From Inhella crocodyli (GTDB lineage: Bacteria; Pseudomonadota; Gammaproteobacteria; Burkholderiales; Burkholderiaceae_C), in assembly GCF_004004565.1 (NCBI RefSeq), contig NZ_SACM01000005.1, positions 1-64,000 of the forward strand: a stretch of DNA of 64,000 bases, given 5' to 3'. A program made the translations under genes and the position numbers. Shown here piece after piece: positions 20,263-29,238 of the stretch. Position 1 is the stretch's first letter, and every line of letters starts with the position of its first letter. The notes under the pieces are model-generated. The model saw only the letters and a program-made list of their open reading frames with translations. It ran no database searches and was not told the DNA's origin.

Positions 20263-20811
20263 GTGGGCATTTGGTTGGACGAGTTGGAGCGCGAAAGCCT
20301 GGAAAGTCGTGCGCTGACGCAACAGCAATTGCGCGACCGCCGCGCCTTGCGCGCGACCCTGGAGCAGCACCACGAAGCCATGCTGATGGAACCCGGCTTC
20401 GACTGCGTGCTGCTGCTGCTGGACGCCCAGCACAAACCCGGTCTCGGCCTGGACGACCTGCCCGCCACCGAGGGCCAAGACCTGATGCACGCCGAGTTGG
20501 TGCGCATGGGTCTGCCGGTTTACGCCTTGCGCGACGGCCAAGCCTGCGTGGCCCTGCCCCGCGCCAGCAACGACGAGGTCAAGCGCCTGCTGCTGCGGCT
20601 GAACCGCCGCGTGGCCTCGAACTCGCAGGAACGCTTTGCCATCGTGTTCGGCGCCGCCCGGGCCCACGAGGCCCGGCGCAGCTTCAGCGACTGGATGGCC
20701 TTGGCCGACCTGCGCTTCCAACAGCGCCAAACCCGCATGGGGGTGGGCGATGCCGTGGCCGGCGCTTTACTGGCGCGCCGCGCCGAGCGCCGCCAAACCG
20801 GCCGCCGCTGA
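20263..20811 (+). CDS. Hypothetical protein, 182 aa
   Basis: I do not recognise the family. The protein is soluble and charged, starts with IWLDELERESLESRALTQQQLRDRRALRATLEQHHEAML (helical, possible coiled coil), then a hydrophobic strand CVLLLLDAQHKPG, and a basic C-terminus RRAERRQTGRR. There is no signal peptide and no cysteine cluster. I chose GTG at 20263 because a good AGGAAGG lies 8-9 bases upstream; the longer open frame to 20104 has no site and atypical residues. It is monocistronic and ends in a shared terminator with polA. Confidence 0.7.
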   Translation: MGIWLDELERESLESRALTQQQLRDRRALRATLEQHHEAMLMEPGFDCVLLLLDAQHKPGLGLDDLPATEGQDLMHAELVRMGLPVYALRDGQACVALPRASNDEVKRLLLRLNRRVASNSQERFAIVFGAARAHEARRSFSDWMALADLRFQQRQTRMGVGDAVAGALLARRAERRQTGRR

Positions 20812-20826
20812 GCGTCGAAGTCCAAA

Positions 20827-20856
20827 GTCAAAGGGCGGCCCAGGCCGCCCTTTGAC
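20827..20856. terminator. Bidirectional terminator between the hypothetical gene and polA
   Basis: A perfect 14-bp inverted repeat, GTCAAAGGGCGGCC and GGCCGCCCTTTGAC, separated by CA, lies between two convergent genes (stops at 20811 and 20887). It gives a strong GC hairpin followed by TTT in both directions. Confidence 0.85.
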
Positions 20857-20886
20857 CTTGTGGCACCGCCCCGGCAGGTGCTTGCG

Positions 20887-23649
20887 TCAGTGAGCGGCTT
20901 CCCAACTGGCGCCGAAGCCCACCTCGGCCAGCAGCGGCACCTTCAGCGCCGCCACGCCCGCCATCAGCCGAGGCACCTCGTCCCTCACCCAGCTCACTTC
21001 GTCGTCGGGCACCTCGAACACCAACTCGTCGTGCACCTGCATGACGATGCGCGTGGCCAGGCCTTGCTCGTCCAGCGCGCGCTGAACGGCCAGCATGGCC
21101 AGCTTGATGAGGTCTGCGGCGGTGCCTTGCATGGGCGCGTTGATGGCCTGGCGCTCGGCGCCGGCGCGGCGCGGGCCGTTGCCGCTGTGGATCTCGGGCA
21201 GCCACAGCCGGCGCCCGAACACCGTTTCCACGTAGCCCTTGGCCTTGGCGCTGGCGCGGGTGTCGTCCATGTAGCGGCGCACACCCTGGAATCGGGCGAA
21301 GTACTTGTCGATGTAGTCCTTGGCCGCCTTGGGGTCGATGCCCAGTTGGCTGGCCAGGCCGTAGGCGCCCATGCCGTAGATCAGCCCGAAGTTGATCGCC
21401 TTGGCGGCCCGGCGCTGCTCGCCCGTGACCTCGGCCAAGGGCACGCCGAAGACTTCGCCGGCCGTGGCCTTGTGGATGTCCTCCCCGCTGGCAAAGGCCG
21501 CCAGCATGGCCGGGTCCTCGCTGAGGTGGGCCATGATGCGCAGCTCGATTTGCGAGTAGTCGGCGCTGGCGATCTGGTGCCCCGGCGGTGCCACGAAGGC
21601 CTCGCGGATGCGGCGGCCTTCGGCCGTGCGCACGGGGATGTTCTGCAGGTTGGGGTCGTTGCTGCTCAGGCGCCCCGTCACGGCCACGGCCTGGGCGTAG
21701 TGCGTGTGCACCCGGCCGGTGTGGGGATTGACCATCAGCGGTAGCTTGTCGGTGTAGGTGCCCTTGAGCTTGGCCAGGCTGCGGTGCTCCAGGATCTTGG
21801 CCGGCAGCGGGAAGTCGGCGGCCAGTTCGGTCAGCACCTCTTCGTCGGTGCTCGGCGCGCCGGTGGCAGTCTTCTTTTTGACCGGCAGCCCAAGCTTGCC
21901 GAACAGGATCTCGCCGATCTGCTTGGGGCTGCCCATGTTGAAGGGCTGGCCGGCGATGGCGTACACCTCTTGCTCCAGCGCCAGCAGGCGTTGGCCCAAC
22001 TCGTGGCTTTGCTGCTGCAGCATGGGGCCGTCGATGAGCACGCCGTGGCGCTCCACCCGGGCCAGCAGGGCCGAGGTGGGCATTTCGATCTGTTCGTACA
22101 CAAAGCGCAGCTTGTCGTCGGCCGCGAGGCGTTCGTGCAGCCGCAGGTGCACGCCCAGGCACATCTCGCTGTCCTCGCAGGAGTACTCGGCGGCGCGCGC
22201 CACATCCACCTGCGCGAAAGCGATTTGGTTCGCGCCCTTGCCGCACAGGTCCTCGTAGCTCAGGCCCTTGCGGCCCAGCTCGCGGTCGGCCAGGGCCTCC
22301 AGCCCGTGGCCCTTGTGGGCCTCGAGCACGTAGCTTTCCAGCATGGTGTCGTGGGCGTAGCCCTGCACGGCGATGCCATGGTTGGCGAACACATGGGTGT
22401 CGTACTTGACGTGCTGGCCCAGCTTCGGGCGTTGCGCGTCCTCCAGCCAGGGCTTGAGGCGGTTCAGCACCTCTTCGAGCGGCAACTGCTCGGGCGCGTC
22501 CATGCCGGCGTGGCGAAGCGGGACGTAGCAGGCCTCGAAGGGCTCCACGCTGAAGCTCAGGCCGACGATGCGAGCGTCCAAGTTCGAGAGCGAATCGGTC
22601 TCGGTGTCCAGCGCCACCAAGGGCGCGGCGTGCAGGCGGGCCAGCCAGGCGTCAAAGCGCGGCCAGGTGGTGATGGTCTCGTAACGCTTGTCTTGCAGCG
22701 CGGGCGGCGGCGGGGGCGCGGCGGCCGCTTCTTCGGCGGCGGCGGGCGCGCGCGGCGCGGCGGTCACGCCCTGCCCTTCCATCTCGCGCTTCCAGGTTTT
22801 GAAGCCGTGCTGCGTGAAGAACGCCAGCAGGCCTTCGCGGTTCACCTCGCCAAAGGCCAGGCCCTCCACCGAGGGCCAGGGTTTCAAGTGCTCGCCCAGG
22901 TCGCAGTCGGTCTTCACGGTGACCAGCTGGCGCCCCATGGGCAACCAGTCCAGGGCCTTGCGCAGGTTCTCGCCGGCCACGCCCTTGATGCTGGCCGCGG
23001 CGGCGATCACACCGTCCAGGCTGCCGTGCTCGCCGATCCACTTCGCGGCCGTCTTGGGGCCGACCTTCTCCACGCCGGGCACGTTGTCCACCGCGTCGCC
23101 CATCAGGGTCAGGTAGTCGACGATGCGATTGGGCGGGACACCGAACTTGGCCAGCACGCCCATCTCGTCCAGGCGCTCGTTGCTCATGGTGTTGAGCAGG
23201 CTGACCTTGGGGGTGACGAGCTGGGCGAGGTCTTTGTCGCCCGTGCTGATCACCACCTGGTGGCCGCTGGCTTCGGCCACGCGGGCCAGGGTGCCGATGG
23301 CGTCGTCGGCCTCGATGCCAGGCACCTCCAAGATGGGCCAGCCCAGCAAGGCCACCACCTCGTGGATGAGCGGGATTTGCTCTCGCAAGGCGTCGGGCAT
23401 GGGCGCGCGCTGGGCCTTGTACTCGGGGTACCAGGCGTCGCGGAAGGTGGGGCCCTTGGCGTCGAACACGCAGGCGGCATGGGCACCGGGGTAGCGGTCG
23501 CGCAGCTGCTTGAGCATGGCCACCATGCCGTGCACGGCGCCGGTGGCCTGCCCGGCGGGGCCGCGCAGGTCGGGCATGGCGTGGAAGGCGCGGTACAGGT
23601 AGCTGCTGCCGTCCACCAGCAGGACCAAGGGTTGGGCTTGTTCACTCAT
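20887..23649 (-). CDS. polA: DNA polymerase I
   Basis: This family A polymerase for Okazaki-fragment maturation and repair is 920 aa, full length. It has an N-terminal 5'-3' exonuclease (LLVDGSSYLYRAFHAMP, then GIEADDAIGTLA), a proofreading 3'-5' exonuclease with the Asp-Glu pair intact (ALDTETDSLSNLDARIVGLSFS), and the polymerase domain with motif A SADYSQIELRIMAHLS, the O-helix (RRAAKAINFGLIYGMGAYGL) and motif C IVMQVHDELVFEVP. A Pro/Ala-rich linker (about residue 310-325) joins the first two domains. ATG at 23649 begins MSEQAQPLVLLVDG; an open extension of over 130 codons upstream is non-coding. Confidence 0.97.
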   Translation of the reverse strand: MSEQAQPLVLLVDGSSYLYRAFHAMPDLRGPAGQATGAVHGMVAMLKQLRDRYPGAHAACVFDAKGPTFRDAWYPEYKAQRAPMPDALREQIPLIHEVVALLGWPILEVPGIEADDAIGTLARVAEASGHQVVISTGDKDLAQLVTPKVSLLNTMSNERLDEMGVLAKFGVPPNRIVDYLTLMGDAVDNVPGVEKVGPKTAAKWIGEHGSLDGVIAAAASIKGVAGENLRKALDWLPMGRQLVTVKTDCDLGEHLKPWPSVEGLAFGEVNREGLLAFFTQHGFKTWKREMEGQGVTAAPRAPAAAEEAAAAPPPPPALQDKRYETITTWPRFDAWLARLHAAPLVALDTETDSLSNLDARIVGLSFSVEPFEACYVPLRHAGMDAPEQLPLEEVLNRLKPWLEDAQRPKLGQHVKYDTHVFANHGIAVQGYAHDTMLESYVLEAHKGHGLEALADRELGRKGLSYEDLCGKGANQIAFAQVDVARAAEYSCEDSEMCLGVHLRLHERLAADDKLRFVYEQIEMPTSALLARVERHGVLIDGPMLQQQSHELGQRLLALEQEVYAIAGQPFNMGSPKQIGEILFGKLGLPVKKKTATGAPSTDEEVLTELAADFPLPAKILEHRSLAKLKGTYTDKLPLMVNPHTGRVHTHYAQAVAVTGRLSSNDPNLQNIPVRTAEGRRIREAFVAPPGHQIASADYSQIELRIMAHLSEDPAMLAAFASGEDIHKATAGEVFGVPLAEVTGEQRRAAKAINFGLIYGMGAYGLASQLGIDPKAAKDYIDKYFARFQGVRRYMDDTRASAKAKGYVETVFGRRLWLPEIHSGNGPRRAGAERQAINAPMQGTAADLIKLAMLAVQRALDEQGLATRIVMQVHDELVFEVPDDEVSWVRDEVPRLMAGVAALKVPLLAEVGFGASWEAAH

Positions 23650-23688
23650 GAAAGCATTGTCGGGGGCCGGCTCCCTAGAATTGGCGCC

Positions 23689-24129
23689 ATGAAGCGCCGC
23701 GCCTGCGGCCAGTGGGCCGGCCTGGCGGCTGCCCTGGCCCTTTCCCCCCTGCCCAGCCTGGCCCAGCCAGCCCCTCCGACCCTGAGCGAGCTGCCGGCAC
23801 CTGCCGCGGTGGCCGCTTCCGCGCCCGAGGCGCCCGCACAGCCCGCCAGCGCGCCCAAGCGCCGCTGCGTGGCGGGTTGCGAGGGCGAGGTGACCCGCAT
23901 CCGGCACAGCGAAGACCGCTTCAACGCCATCGAGGAGCACCTGAACAACCGCGAGCAGGTGGTGAAGGTGGTGATCCGGCCCAAGTCCGGCGCGCCGGCG
24001 TACGAGATCTTGGTCGGCGCGGGTCGCACGCGCAGCACCGACGCGGCCCACCGCAGCGGCTACGTGGCCGACCCGCAGGGCCCCAACCGGCGTGAGGGCC
24101 AGGCCGTCTGGCCCGTGGCGCGCTTCTGA
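23689..24129 (+). CDS. Hypothetical secreted protein
   Basis: This 146-aa protein has a signal peptide (MKRRACGQWAGLAAALALSPLPSLAQ), a Pro/Ala-rich spacer, a Cys pair (RRCVAGCEGEV), and a conserved core IRHSEDRFNAIEEHLNNREQVVKVVIRPKSGAPAYEI that resembles the DUF2782 family found beside thrB and polA in betaproteobacteria. Its start is only 39 bp from the divergent polA start, so the two promoters must overlap those coding ends. The stop overlaps thrB as TGATG, suggesting co-translation. Confidence 0.75.
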   Translation: MKRRACGQWAGLAAALALSPLPSLAQPAPPTLSELPAPAAVAASAPEAPAQPASAPKRRCVAGCEGEVTRIRHSEDRFNAIEEHLNNREQVVKVVIRPKSGAPAYEILVGAGRTRSTDAAHRSGYVADPQGPNRREGQAVWPVARF

Positions 24130-25094
24130 TGGCGGTGTTCACCCCCGTCGGCGAGGCCGACGCGCAAGCCCTGCTCAGCCGCCTCGGCCTGGGGGCCCTG
24201 CAGGGCCTGAAAGGCATCCAGGCGGGCATCGAGAACAGCAATTTCTTCGTCGATGCCGAGGGCGGCCGCTTCGTGCTCACGGTGTTCGAGCGCCTGACGC
24301 ACGACCAGCTGCCGTTCTACCTGGGCCTCATGCAGCACCTGGCGCGCAAAGGCCTGCCCGTGCCCGCCCCGGCGGTCGATGCGCAAGGCAACACCCTGTT
24401 CAGCCTGCACGGCAAGCCCGCCGCGCTGGTCAGCCGCTTGAACGGCGGCCACCAACTGGCGCCCGACGTTTTCCACTGCGAGCAACTGGGCCAGACCCTG
24501 GCGCGCATGCACCGGGCGGTGAGCGACTTTGCGCTGCACCAGCCCAACCTGCGGGGCCTGCCTTGGCGCCAGGCCACGGCCAGCGCCCTGCTGCCCAAGC
24601 TGAGTGCCGACGAGGCTGAACTGTTGCGCGATGAGATGCACTTCCAGCTGGAGCTGGCCGCCAGCGGCAGCCACCAAGAGCTGCCCACCGGCGCCGTGCA
24701 CGCCGACCTGTTTCGCGACAACGCCATGTTCGAGGGCCTGCCGGGCCGCGAGCAGCTCAGCGGCGTCTTCGACTTCTACTTCGCCGGTGTCGACACCTTC
24801 TTGTTCGACCTGGCCGTGTGCCTGAACGACTGGTGCATCGACCTGCCCACCGGCCGCCTGGAAGAAGCTCGCGCCAGTGCCCTGGTGGCGGCCTACGAAA
24901 CGGAACGCCCCCTGAGCGCGACCGAGCACCGCCTGCTGCCGGCCTTGATGCGCGCCGCCGCACTGCGCTTTTGGCTCAGCCGCCTCGACGACTGGCACCG
25001 GCCGCGCGAGGCCGAGCTGCTCAAACCCCACGACCCGCGTCACTTCGAGCGGGTGCTGCGCCAACGCCGGGCCCTGGCCTGGCACGCCCTGTGA
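24129..25094 (+). CDS. thrB: Homoserine kinase (ThrB, aminoglycoside-kinase fold)
   Basis: This enzyme phosphorylates homoserine in threonine synthesis. The 321-aa protein belongs to the Pseudomonas/Burkholderia type with a choline/aminoglycoside kinase fold, not the GHMP fold of E. coli. Visible motifs are GIENSNFFVDAEGGRFVLTVFERL near the N-terminus, the Brenner-type loop GAVHADLFRDNAMF and the DFG-like GVFDFYFAGVDTFLFDLAV. Length and start are normal. It follows the secreted protein with a TGATG overlap and precedes the BPSS1780 gene by 7 nt. Confidence 0.95.
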   Translation: MAVFTPVGEADAQALLSRLGLGALQGLKGIQAGIENSNFFVDAEGGRFVLTVFERLTHDQLPFYLGLMQHLARKGLPVPAPAVDAQGNTLFSLHGKPAALVSRLNGGHQLAPDVFHCEQLGQTLARMHRAVSDFALHQPNLRGLPWRQATASALLPKLSADEAELLRDEMHFQLELAASGSHQELPTGAVHADLFRDNAMFEGLPGREQLSGVFDFYFAGVDTFLFDLAVCLNDWCIDLPTGRLEEARASALVAAYETERPLSATEHRLLPALMRAAALRFWLSRLDDWHRPREAELLKPHDPRHFERVLRQRRALAWHAL

Positions 25095-25101
25095 TTTGCC
25101 C

Positions 25102-25944
25102 ATGCGTTTGACCCTGCACTCCGTTCCCGCCGCCCAGGGCCTGCGCTGGGTGGGCCAAGGCTGGGCGGTGTTCCGCCGCGCGCCCTTGGCGTTCTCGGCC
25201 CTGTTGGCCCTGTACCTCGTGGGCGTGATGGTGGCCACGCTCGTGCCCCTGTTGGGACCGGTGGTGGCCATCGGCGCCATGCCGATGCTGTCGCTGGTGT
25301 ACATGCTGCACACGCACCACTCGCTCCAGCAGCGCCCCCTGGGCTGGGCGCTGTGGGCGCAGCCCTTCAAGCTCAGCGCGCAGCGCACGCGCAGCCAATT
25401 GGCGCTGGGCGGCCTGTACGTGCTGGGCATGGTCGGCGTGATGGTGCTGGCCCATGTCACCGATGGTGGCGCCATGGAACGCCTGCAGGACGCGCTGGCG
25501 GCCATCCCCCCGGAGGCCAAAGACGCCGCCGAGCAAGGCAACGCGCTGCTCTGGGCCGCGCTGCAAGACCCCGCTTTCCTCAACGGCGTGGCGCTGCGCA
25601 CCTTCGGCGCGCTGCTGTTGTCGGTGCCGTTTTGGTACGCCCCGGCCCTGGTGCACTGGGGGGGCCAAACGGCGTTCCAGTCCCTGTTCTCCAGCACCCT
25701 GGGCCTGTGGCGCAACCGTTCGGCCTTCCTGATGAACGGCCTGGGCTGGATCGGCGTCGTCCTGGCGGCCGGGATGGTGATGGCCCTGCTCAGCGCCTTG
25801 TTGGGCTCGCCGGTTTTGATTCAACTCATGGCCATGCCCGCGACCCTGCTGGTGGGCAGCGTGTTTTACGCCGGGCTGTACTTCATGTTCGTGGACAGTT
25901 TCCGGTTCACCGCCGACCCGCCGGCGGCCGCCCCCGGCGAATGA
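25102..25944 (+). CDS. BPSS1780 family membrane protein
   Basis: This 280-aa multi-pass inner-membrane protein (about five or six hydrophobic segments, for example FSALLALYLVGVMVATLVPLLGPVVAIGAMP) begins with RLTLHSVPAAQGLRWVGQGWAVFRRAPLAF, typical of the BPSS1780 family of betaproteobacteria. The function of the family is unknown. ATG at 25102 is preferred to an in-frame TTG six bases upstream. Its stop overlaps the next gene as ATGA. Confidence 0.85.
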   Translation: MRLTLHSVPAAQGLRWVGQGWAVFRRAPLAFSALLALYLVGVMVATLVPLLGPVVAIGAMPMLSLVYMLHTHHSLQQRPLGWALWAQPFKLSAQRTRSQLALGGLYVLGMVGVMVLAHVTDGGAMERLQDALAAIPPEAKDAAEQGNALLWAALQDPAFLNGVALRTFGALLLSVPFWYAPALVHWGGQTAFQSLFSSTLGLWRNRSAFLMNGLGWIGVVLAAGMVMALLSALLGSPVLIQLMAMPATLLVGSVFYAGLYFMFVDSFRFTADPPAAAPGE

Positions 25945-26522
25945 CGCGCTTGGGCGCGCGCCATTGCGCGCGCTGCGCGCGGGCGCGCTGCCTGTGCGCC
26001 CTGGTGCCCGACCCGCCCCTGCAGCACCCGACCGAGGTGGTCGTGCTCCAACATCCCTTGGAGGTGCACGAGGTCAAGGGCACCGCCCGGCTCCTGCAGC
26101 TCGGCCTGCGCGGATGCCAATTGCACGTGGGCGAGGAGTTCAGCCCCCTGCCCAACCCCGAAGGCCGCATCGAGGCCCTGCTCTACCCCGGCGAAGGCGC
26201 CACGGCCCTGCCGGCCGGCACCCCGCCCGAGCGCTTGCGCCTGTACGTGCTGGACGGCACCTGGCGCAAAAGTCGCCTGCTGCTGCACCGCAACCCTTGG
26301 CTGCAAGCCCTGCCCCGTTGGCCCTTGAACGCCCCGCCGCCCTCGCGCTACCGCGTGCGCAAGGCGCAGGCGGCGCACCAGCTTTCCACCTTGGAGGCGG
26401 TGGCCTACGCGCTGCCGGCGCCCGCGCCGGTCGAGCCCCTGCTGGCGATCTTGGACGGGCTGGTCGCCGACCTCGGGGCAGCCGCCGCGGCGCGGCGCCA
26501 GGCGCCGATCAAATCGGCGTGA
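25941..26522 (+). CDS. tRNA-uridine aminocarboxypropyltransferase, DTW domain
   Basis: This 193-aa DTW-domain protein (TapT/YfiP type) is predicted to add the 3-amino-3-carboxypropyl group to uridine-47 of tRNA (acp3U) using SAM. The N-terminal cysteine cluster CARCARARCLC, the HPLE segment VVVLQHPLEVHEVKGTARLL, and the hallmark LDGTWRKSR are all present; the classic D-T-W reads D-G-T-W here. The start overlaps the BPSS1780 stop as ATGA, and the last 14 bp overlap the convergent uvrD gene, so no terminator separates them. Confidence 0.88.
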   Translation: MTRLGARHCARCARARCLCALVPDPPLQHPTEVVVLQHPLEVHEVKGTARLLQLGLRGCQLHVGEEFSPLPNPEGRIEALLYPGEGATALPAGTPPERLRLYVLDGTWRKSRLLLHRNPWLQALPRWPLNAPPPSRYRVRKAQAAHQLSTLEAVAYALPAPAPVEPLLAILDGLVADLGAAAAARRQAPIKSA

Positions 26523-28839
26523 GCTTGGCCACCGACAAAGCCAGCCACTTGTCGCCGTGGCGGCCGAAGCGGACGTGGGCGCGCGCGTCGTTGCCGCTGC
26601 CCTCCAAGGCCAGCACCACGCCCTCGCCGAACTTGGTGTGGAACACACCCTGCCCCGGGCGCAGGCCGCTGTCGTGGCCGCTCTTGGGCAGCACGGGCGC
26701 GGGGGCCGGCGCGGCAGACGCGTTGCCCCAGCGCGGGCGCGGCGGCTCCCAGCCTTCGCGGCCAGCGCCGACGATGCCCTTGAGCCCGCTGCCGCGCTGC
26801 CAGGCGCTGGCGTAGTCACGCTCGAAGCCGCTGCCAAAACCGCCGCCCTGCGGCGTCAGCCATTTCAGCGCGTCGGGCGGCAGCTCGTCGAAGAAGCGGC
26901 TCTTGACGTTGTAGCGGGTCTGGCCGTGCAGCATGCGCGTCTGGCTGAAGCTCAGGTGCAGGCGCTGACGCGCGCGGGTGATGGCCACGTACATCAGGCG
27001 GCGTTCTTCTTCCAGTCCATCGGGGTCGGACAGCGCGCGTTCGTTGGGGAACAAGCCTTCTTCCAGGCCGGTGAGAAACACCGCGTCGAACTCCAGGCCC
27101 TTGGCGGCGTGGATCGTCATCAGCTGGATGGCATCAGCGCCCGCAATGGCCTGGTGCTCGCCGGCCTCCAGGCTGGCGTGGGTCAAGAAGGCGGCCAGCG
27201 GGCTCATGATCTCGCCGGTTTCGGCGTCGGGCGTGAGGCCCGGGCCCTGGCCAAGCTCGTCCACCGGCAGCGCCACGGCGTCCCGACCGAAGCCCTCTTG
27301 GGTGACGAAGCTCTCGGCGGCGGTGATCAGTTCGTCCAAGTTCTCCAGGCGCTCGGCGCCGTCTTTGTCGCTGCGGTAGTGGGCGGCCAGGCCGGAGCCC
27401 TCGACCACGTGTTCGACGATGCCGCGCAGGGTTTGGCCCTCGGTGGCGCGGCGCAGCTCTTCCACCAGCGCGGTGAACTTGGCCAGGACTTGACCGGGTT
27501 TGCCGCTCAGGGCCGAGACCGACTGCCACAGGCTTCGCCCGCTGCTGCGCGCGGCGTCTTGCAGCTGCTCCAGCGTGCGCGCACCGATGGCGCGGGCCGG
27601 GAAGTTCACGACGCGCAGGAAGCTGGTGTCGTCGTTCGGGTTCTCTAACAGGCGCAGGTAGGCCAGCGCGTGCTTGATTTCGGCACGCTCGAAGAAGCGC
27701 AGGCCGCCGTAGACGCGGTAGGGGATGCCGGCGTTGAACAGCGCCGACTCCAGCACCCGGCTCTGTGCGTTGCTGCGGTACAGCAGCGCGATCTCGGCGC
27801 GCGGCGTGCCGGCGCGGTGCAGGCTTTGCGCCTCTTCCAGCACCCACTTGGCCTCTTCGAAGTCGGTGGGCGACTCGTTCACCCGGATGGGCTCGCCCTG
27901 CGGGCCGTCGGTGCGCAGGGTCTTGCCCAGGCGCCGCTCGTTGTGGCTGATGAGGTGGTTGGCCGCGTCCAGGATGTGGCCGCAACTGCGGTAGTTCTGC
28001 TCCAGCTTCACCTGCAAGCGAACGCGGTACTCGCGCTCGAAGGCGGCCATGTTGCCCACCTCGGCGCCGCGGAAGGCGTAGATGCTTTGGTCGTCGTCGC
28101 CCACGGCGAACACGGCCTGTTGGCCGCCGGGGGGCGCAAAGAGCTTGAGCCAGGCGTACTGCAAGGCGTTGGTGTCTTGGAACTCGTCCACCAGCACGTG
28201 CTGGAAGCGCTGCTGGTAGTGCGCGCGCAGCGCGGGGTCGTCGCGCATCAGCTCGTAGGTGCGCAGCATCAGCTCGGCGAAGTCGACCACGCCTTCGCGT
28301 TGGCATTGGGCGTCGTACTGGGCGTAGACCTCGATGAAGCGGCGGTCTTGCTCGTCGCGCGGCACCACGTCCTTCGGCCGCTCGGCCCGCTCTTTGGCGT
28401 GGGCGATGAAGTGCGCCGCCTGCTTGGCCGGGTAGCGCTCCTCGTCCAGGTTCATGGCCTTGCACACGCGCTTGACGGCGGCCACGGTGTCGCTGGCGTC
28501 CAAGATCTGAAAGCCCTGCGGCAAGCCGGCGGCCTTCCAGTGCGCGCGCAAGAAGCGGTGGCACAGGCCGTGGAAGGTGCCGATCCACATGCCGCGCACG
28601 TTGTACGGCAGCATGGCCGACAGGCGCGTGAGCATCTCCTTGGCGGCCTTGTTCGTGAAGGTCACGGCCATGATGCCCCCGGGCCCCACGCGGCCCGTGG
28701 ACAGCAGCCACGCGATGCGCGTGGTCAGCACCCGGGTCTTGCCCGAACCGGCACCGGCCAGGATGAGGCCGGGTTCGCTTTCCAGGGTGACGGCGGCGAG
28801 TTGTTCGGGGTTGAGGTGGGCGAGGAGCGTGGAATTCAT
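26509..28839 (-). CDS. uvrD: DNA helicase II UvrD
   Basis: This superfamily 1 3'-5' helicase acts in mismatch and nucleotide-excision repair. The 776-aa protein starts MNSTLLAHLNPEQLAAVTLESEPGLILAGAGSGKTRVLT, with the Q motif and Walker A GAGSGKT near residue 30. Further SF1 motifs are VDEFQDTN, GDDDQSIYAFRGA, QNYRS, MTIHAAKGLEF and YVAITRARQRLHLS. The C-terminal Tudor-like domain (GVFHTKFGEGVVLALEGSG) is intact. The promoter must lie in or beside the repeat element upstream (28890-29498). Confidence 0.97.
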   Translation of the reverse strand: MNSTLLAHLNPEQLAAVTLESEPGLILAGAGSGKTRVLTTRIAWLLSTGRVGPGGIMAVTFTNKAAKEMLTRLSAMLPYNVRGMWIGTFHGLCHRFLRAHWKAAGLPQGFQILDASDTVAAVKRVCKAMNLDEERYPAKQAAHFIAHAKERAERPKDVVPRDEQDRRFIEVYAQYDAQCQREGVVDFAELMLRTYELMRDDPALRAHYQQRFQHVLVDEFQDTNALQYAWLKLFAPPGGQQAVFAVGDDDQSIYAFRGAEVGNMAAFEREYRVRLQVKLEQNYRSCGHILDAANHLISHNERRLGKTLRTDGPQGEPIRVNESPTDFEEAKWVLEEAQSLHRAGTPRAEIALLYRSNAQSRVLESALFNAGIPYRVYGGLRFFERAEIKHALAYLRLLENPNDDTSFLRVVNFPARAIGARTLEQLQDAARSSGRSLWQSVSALSGKPGQVLAKFTALVEELRRATEGQTLRGIVEHVVEGSGLAAHYRSDKDGAERLENLDELITAAESFVTQEGFGRDAVALPVDELGQGPGLTPDAETGEIMSPLAAFLTHASLEAGEHQAIAGADAIQLMTIHAAKGLEFDAVFLTGLEEGLFPNERALSDPDGLEEERRLMYVAITRARQRLHLSFSQTRMLHGQTRYNVKSRFFDELPPDALKWLTPQGGGFGSGFERDYASAWQRGSGLKGIVGAGREGWEPPRPRWGNASAAPAPAPVLPKSGHDSGLRPGQGVFHTKFGEGVVLALEGSGNDARAHVRFGRHGDKWLALSVAKLTPI

Positions 28840-28889
28840 GGTTGGGGGGATTGTCGTTGGGCGTCGTCACAGGATGCTTGTTCGTCGAT

Positions 28890-29147
28890 GAAGCCCGCAG
28901 GGCGCTCCGCCCCTGCGCCCCGGGCTACTTTTTTCTTGGAAAAAGTAGCCAAAACCGCCCGCCCCGACTCCAGCGCCCCAGCCTGCGGCTGGGGTGCCCT
29001 GCGCTGCTCAGGTCGCCAGGCCCGCCCGAAACTCCCTGCGCTCACTGCGTTCGCTCCGGTCAAACAGTCGGGCGGAGTCAGTGCTTGAAGCGGGCTCACG
29101 CCCGCGCCTGACGCCCTTGCGCTGCTCGGCGCCTCCGAACGGGGCAA
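28890..29147 (+). repeat. Structured intergenic repeat, copy 1 (left arm)
   Basis: This is the first of two inverted copies of a roughly 260-nt non-coding unit. In order it has: GCCCGCAGGGCGCTCCGCCC; a hairpin GGCTACTTTTT / AAAAAGTAGCC (28923-28950, loop with CTTGG); a hairpin CCCCAGCC-TGC-GGCTGGGG (28977-28995); a segment ACTCCCTGCGCTCACTGCG; and the inner 30-bp block 29118-29147, perfectly complementary to 29239-29268. No coding function is apparent. Confidence 0.85.
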
Positions 29148-29238
29148 ACAGCCGAGCAACCAGCAGCCAACAGCCGGGAAACAGCGCAGCAGGTTGAAGT
29201 CCGGGCTGTTCGGCATTCGGCTGTTTTGTGTTCGGTTG

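Noticed and set aside
23650-24051. N-terminal extension of DNA polymerase I by over 130 codons
   Set aside because: The extension overlaps the divergent secreted-protein gene; the conserved polymerase starts at 23649 with MSEQAQPLVLLVDGSSYLYR.
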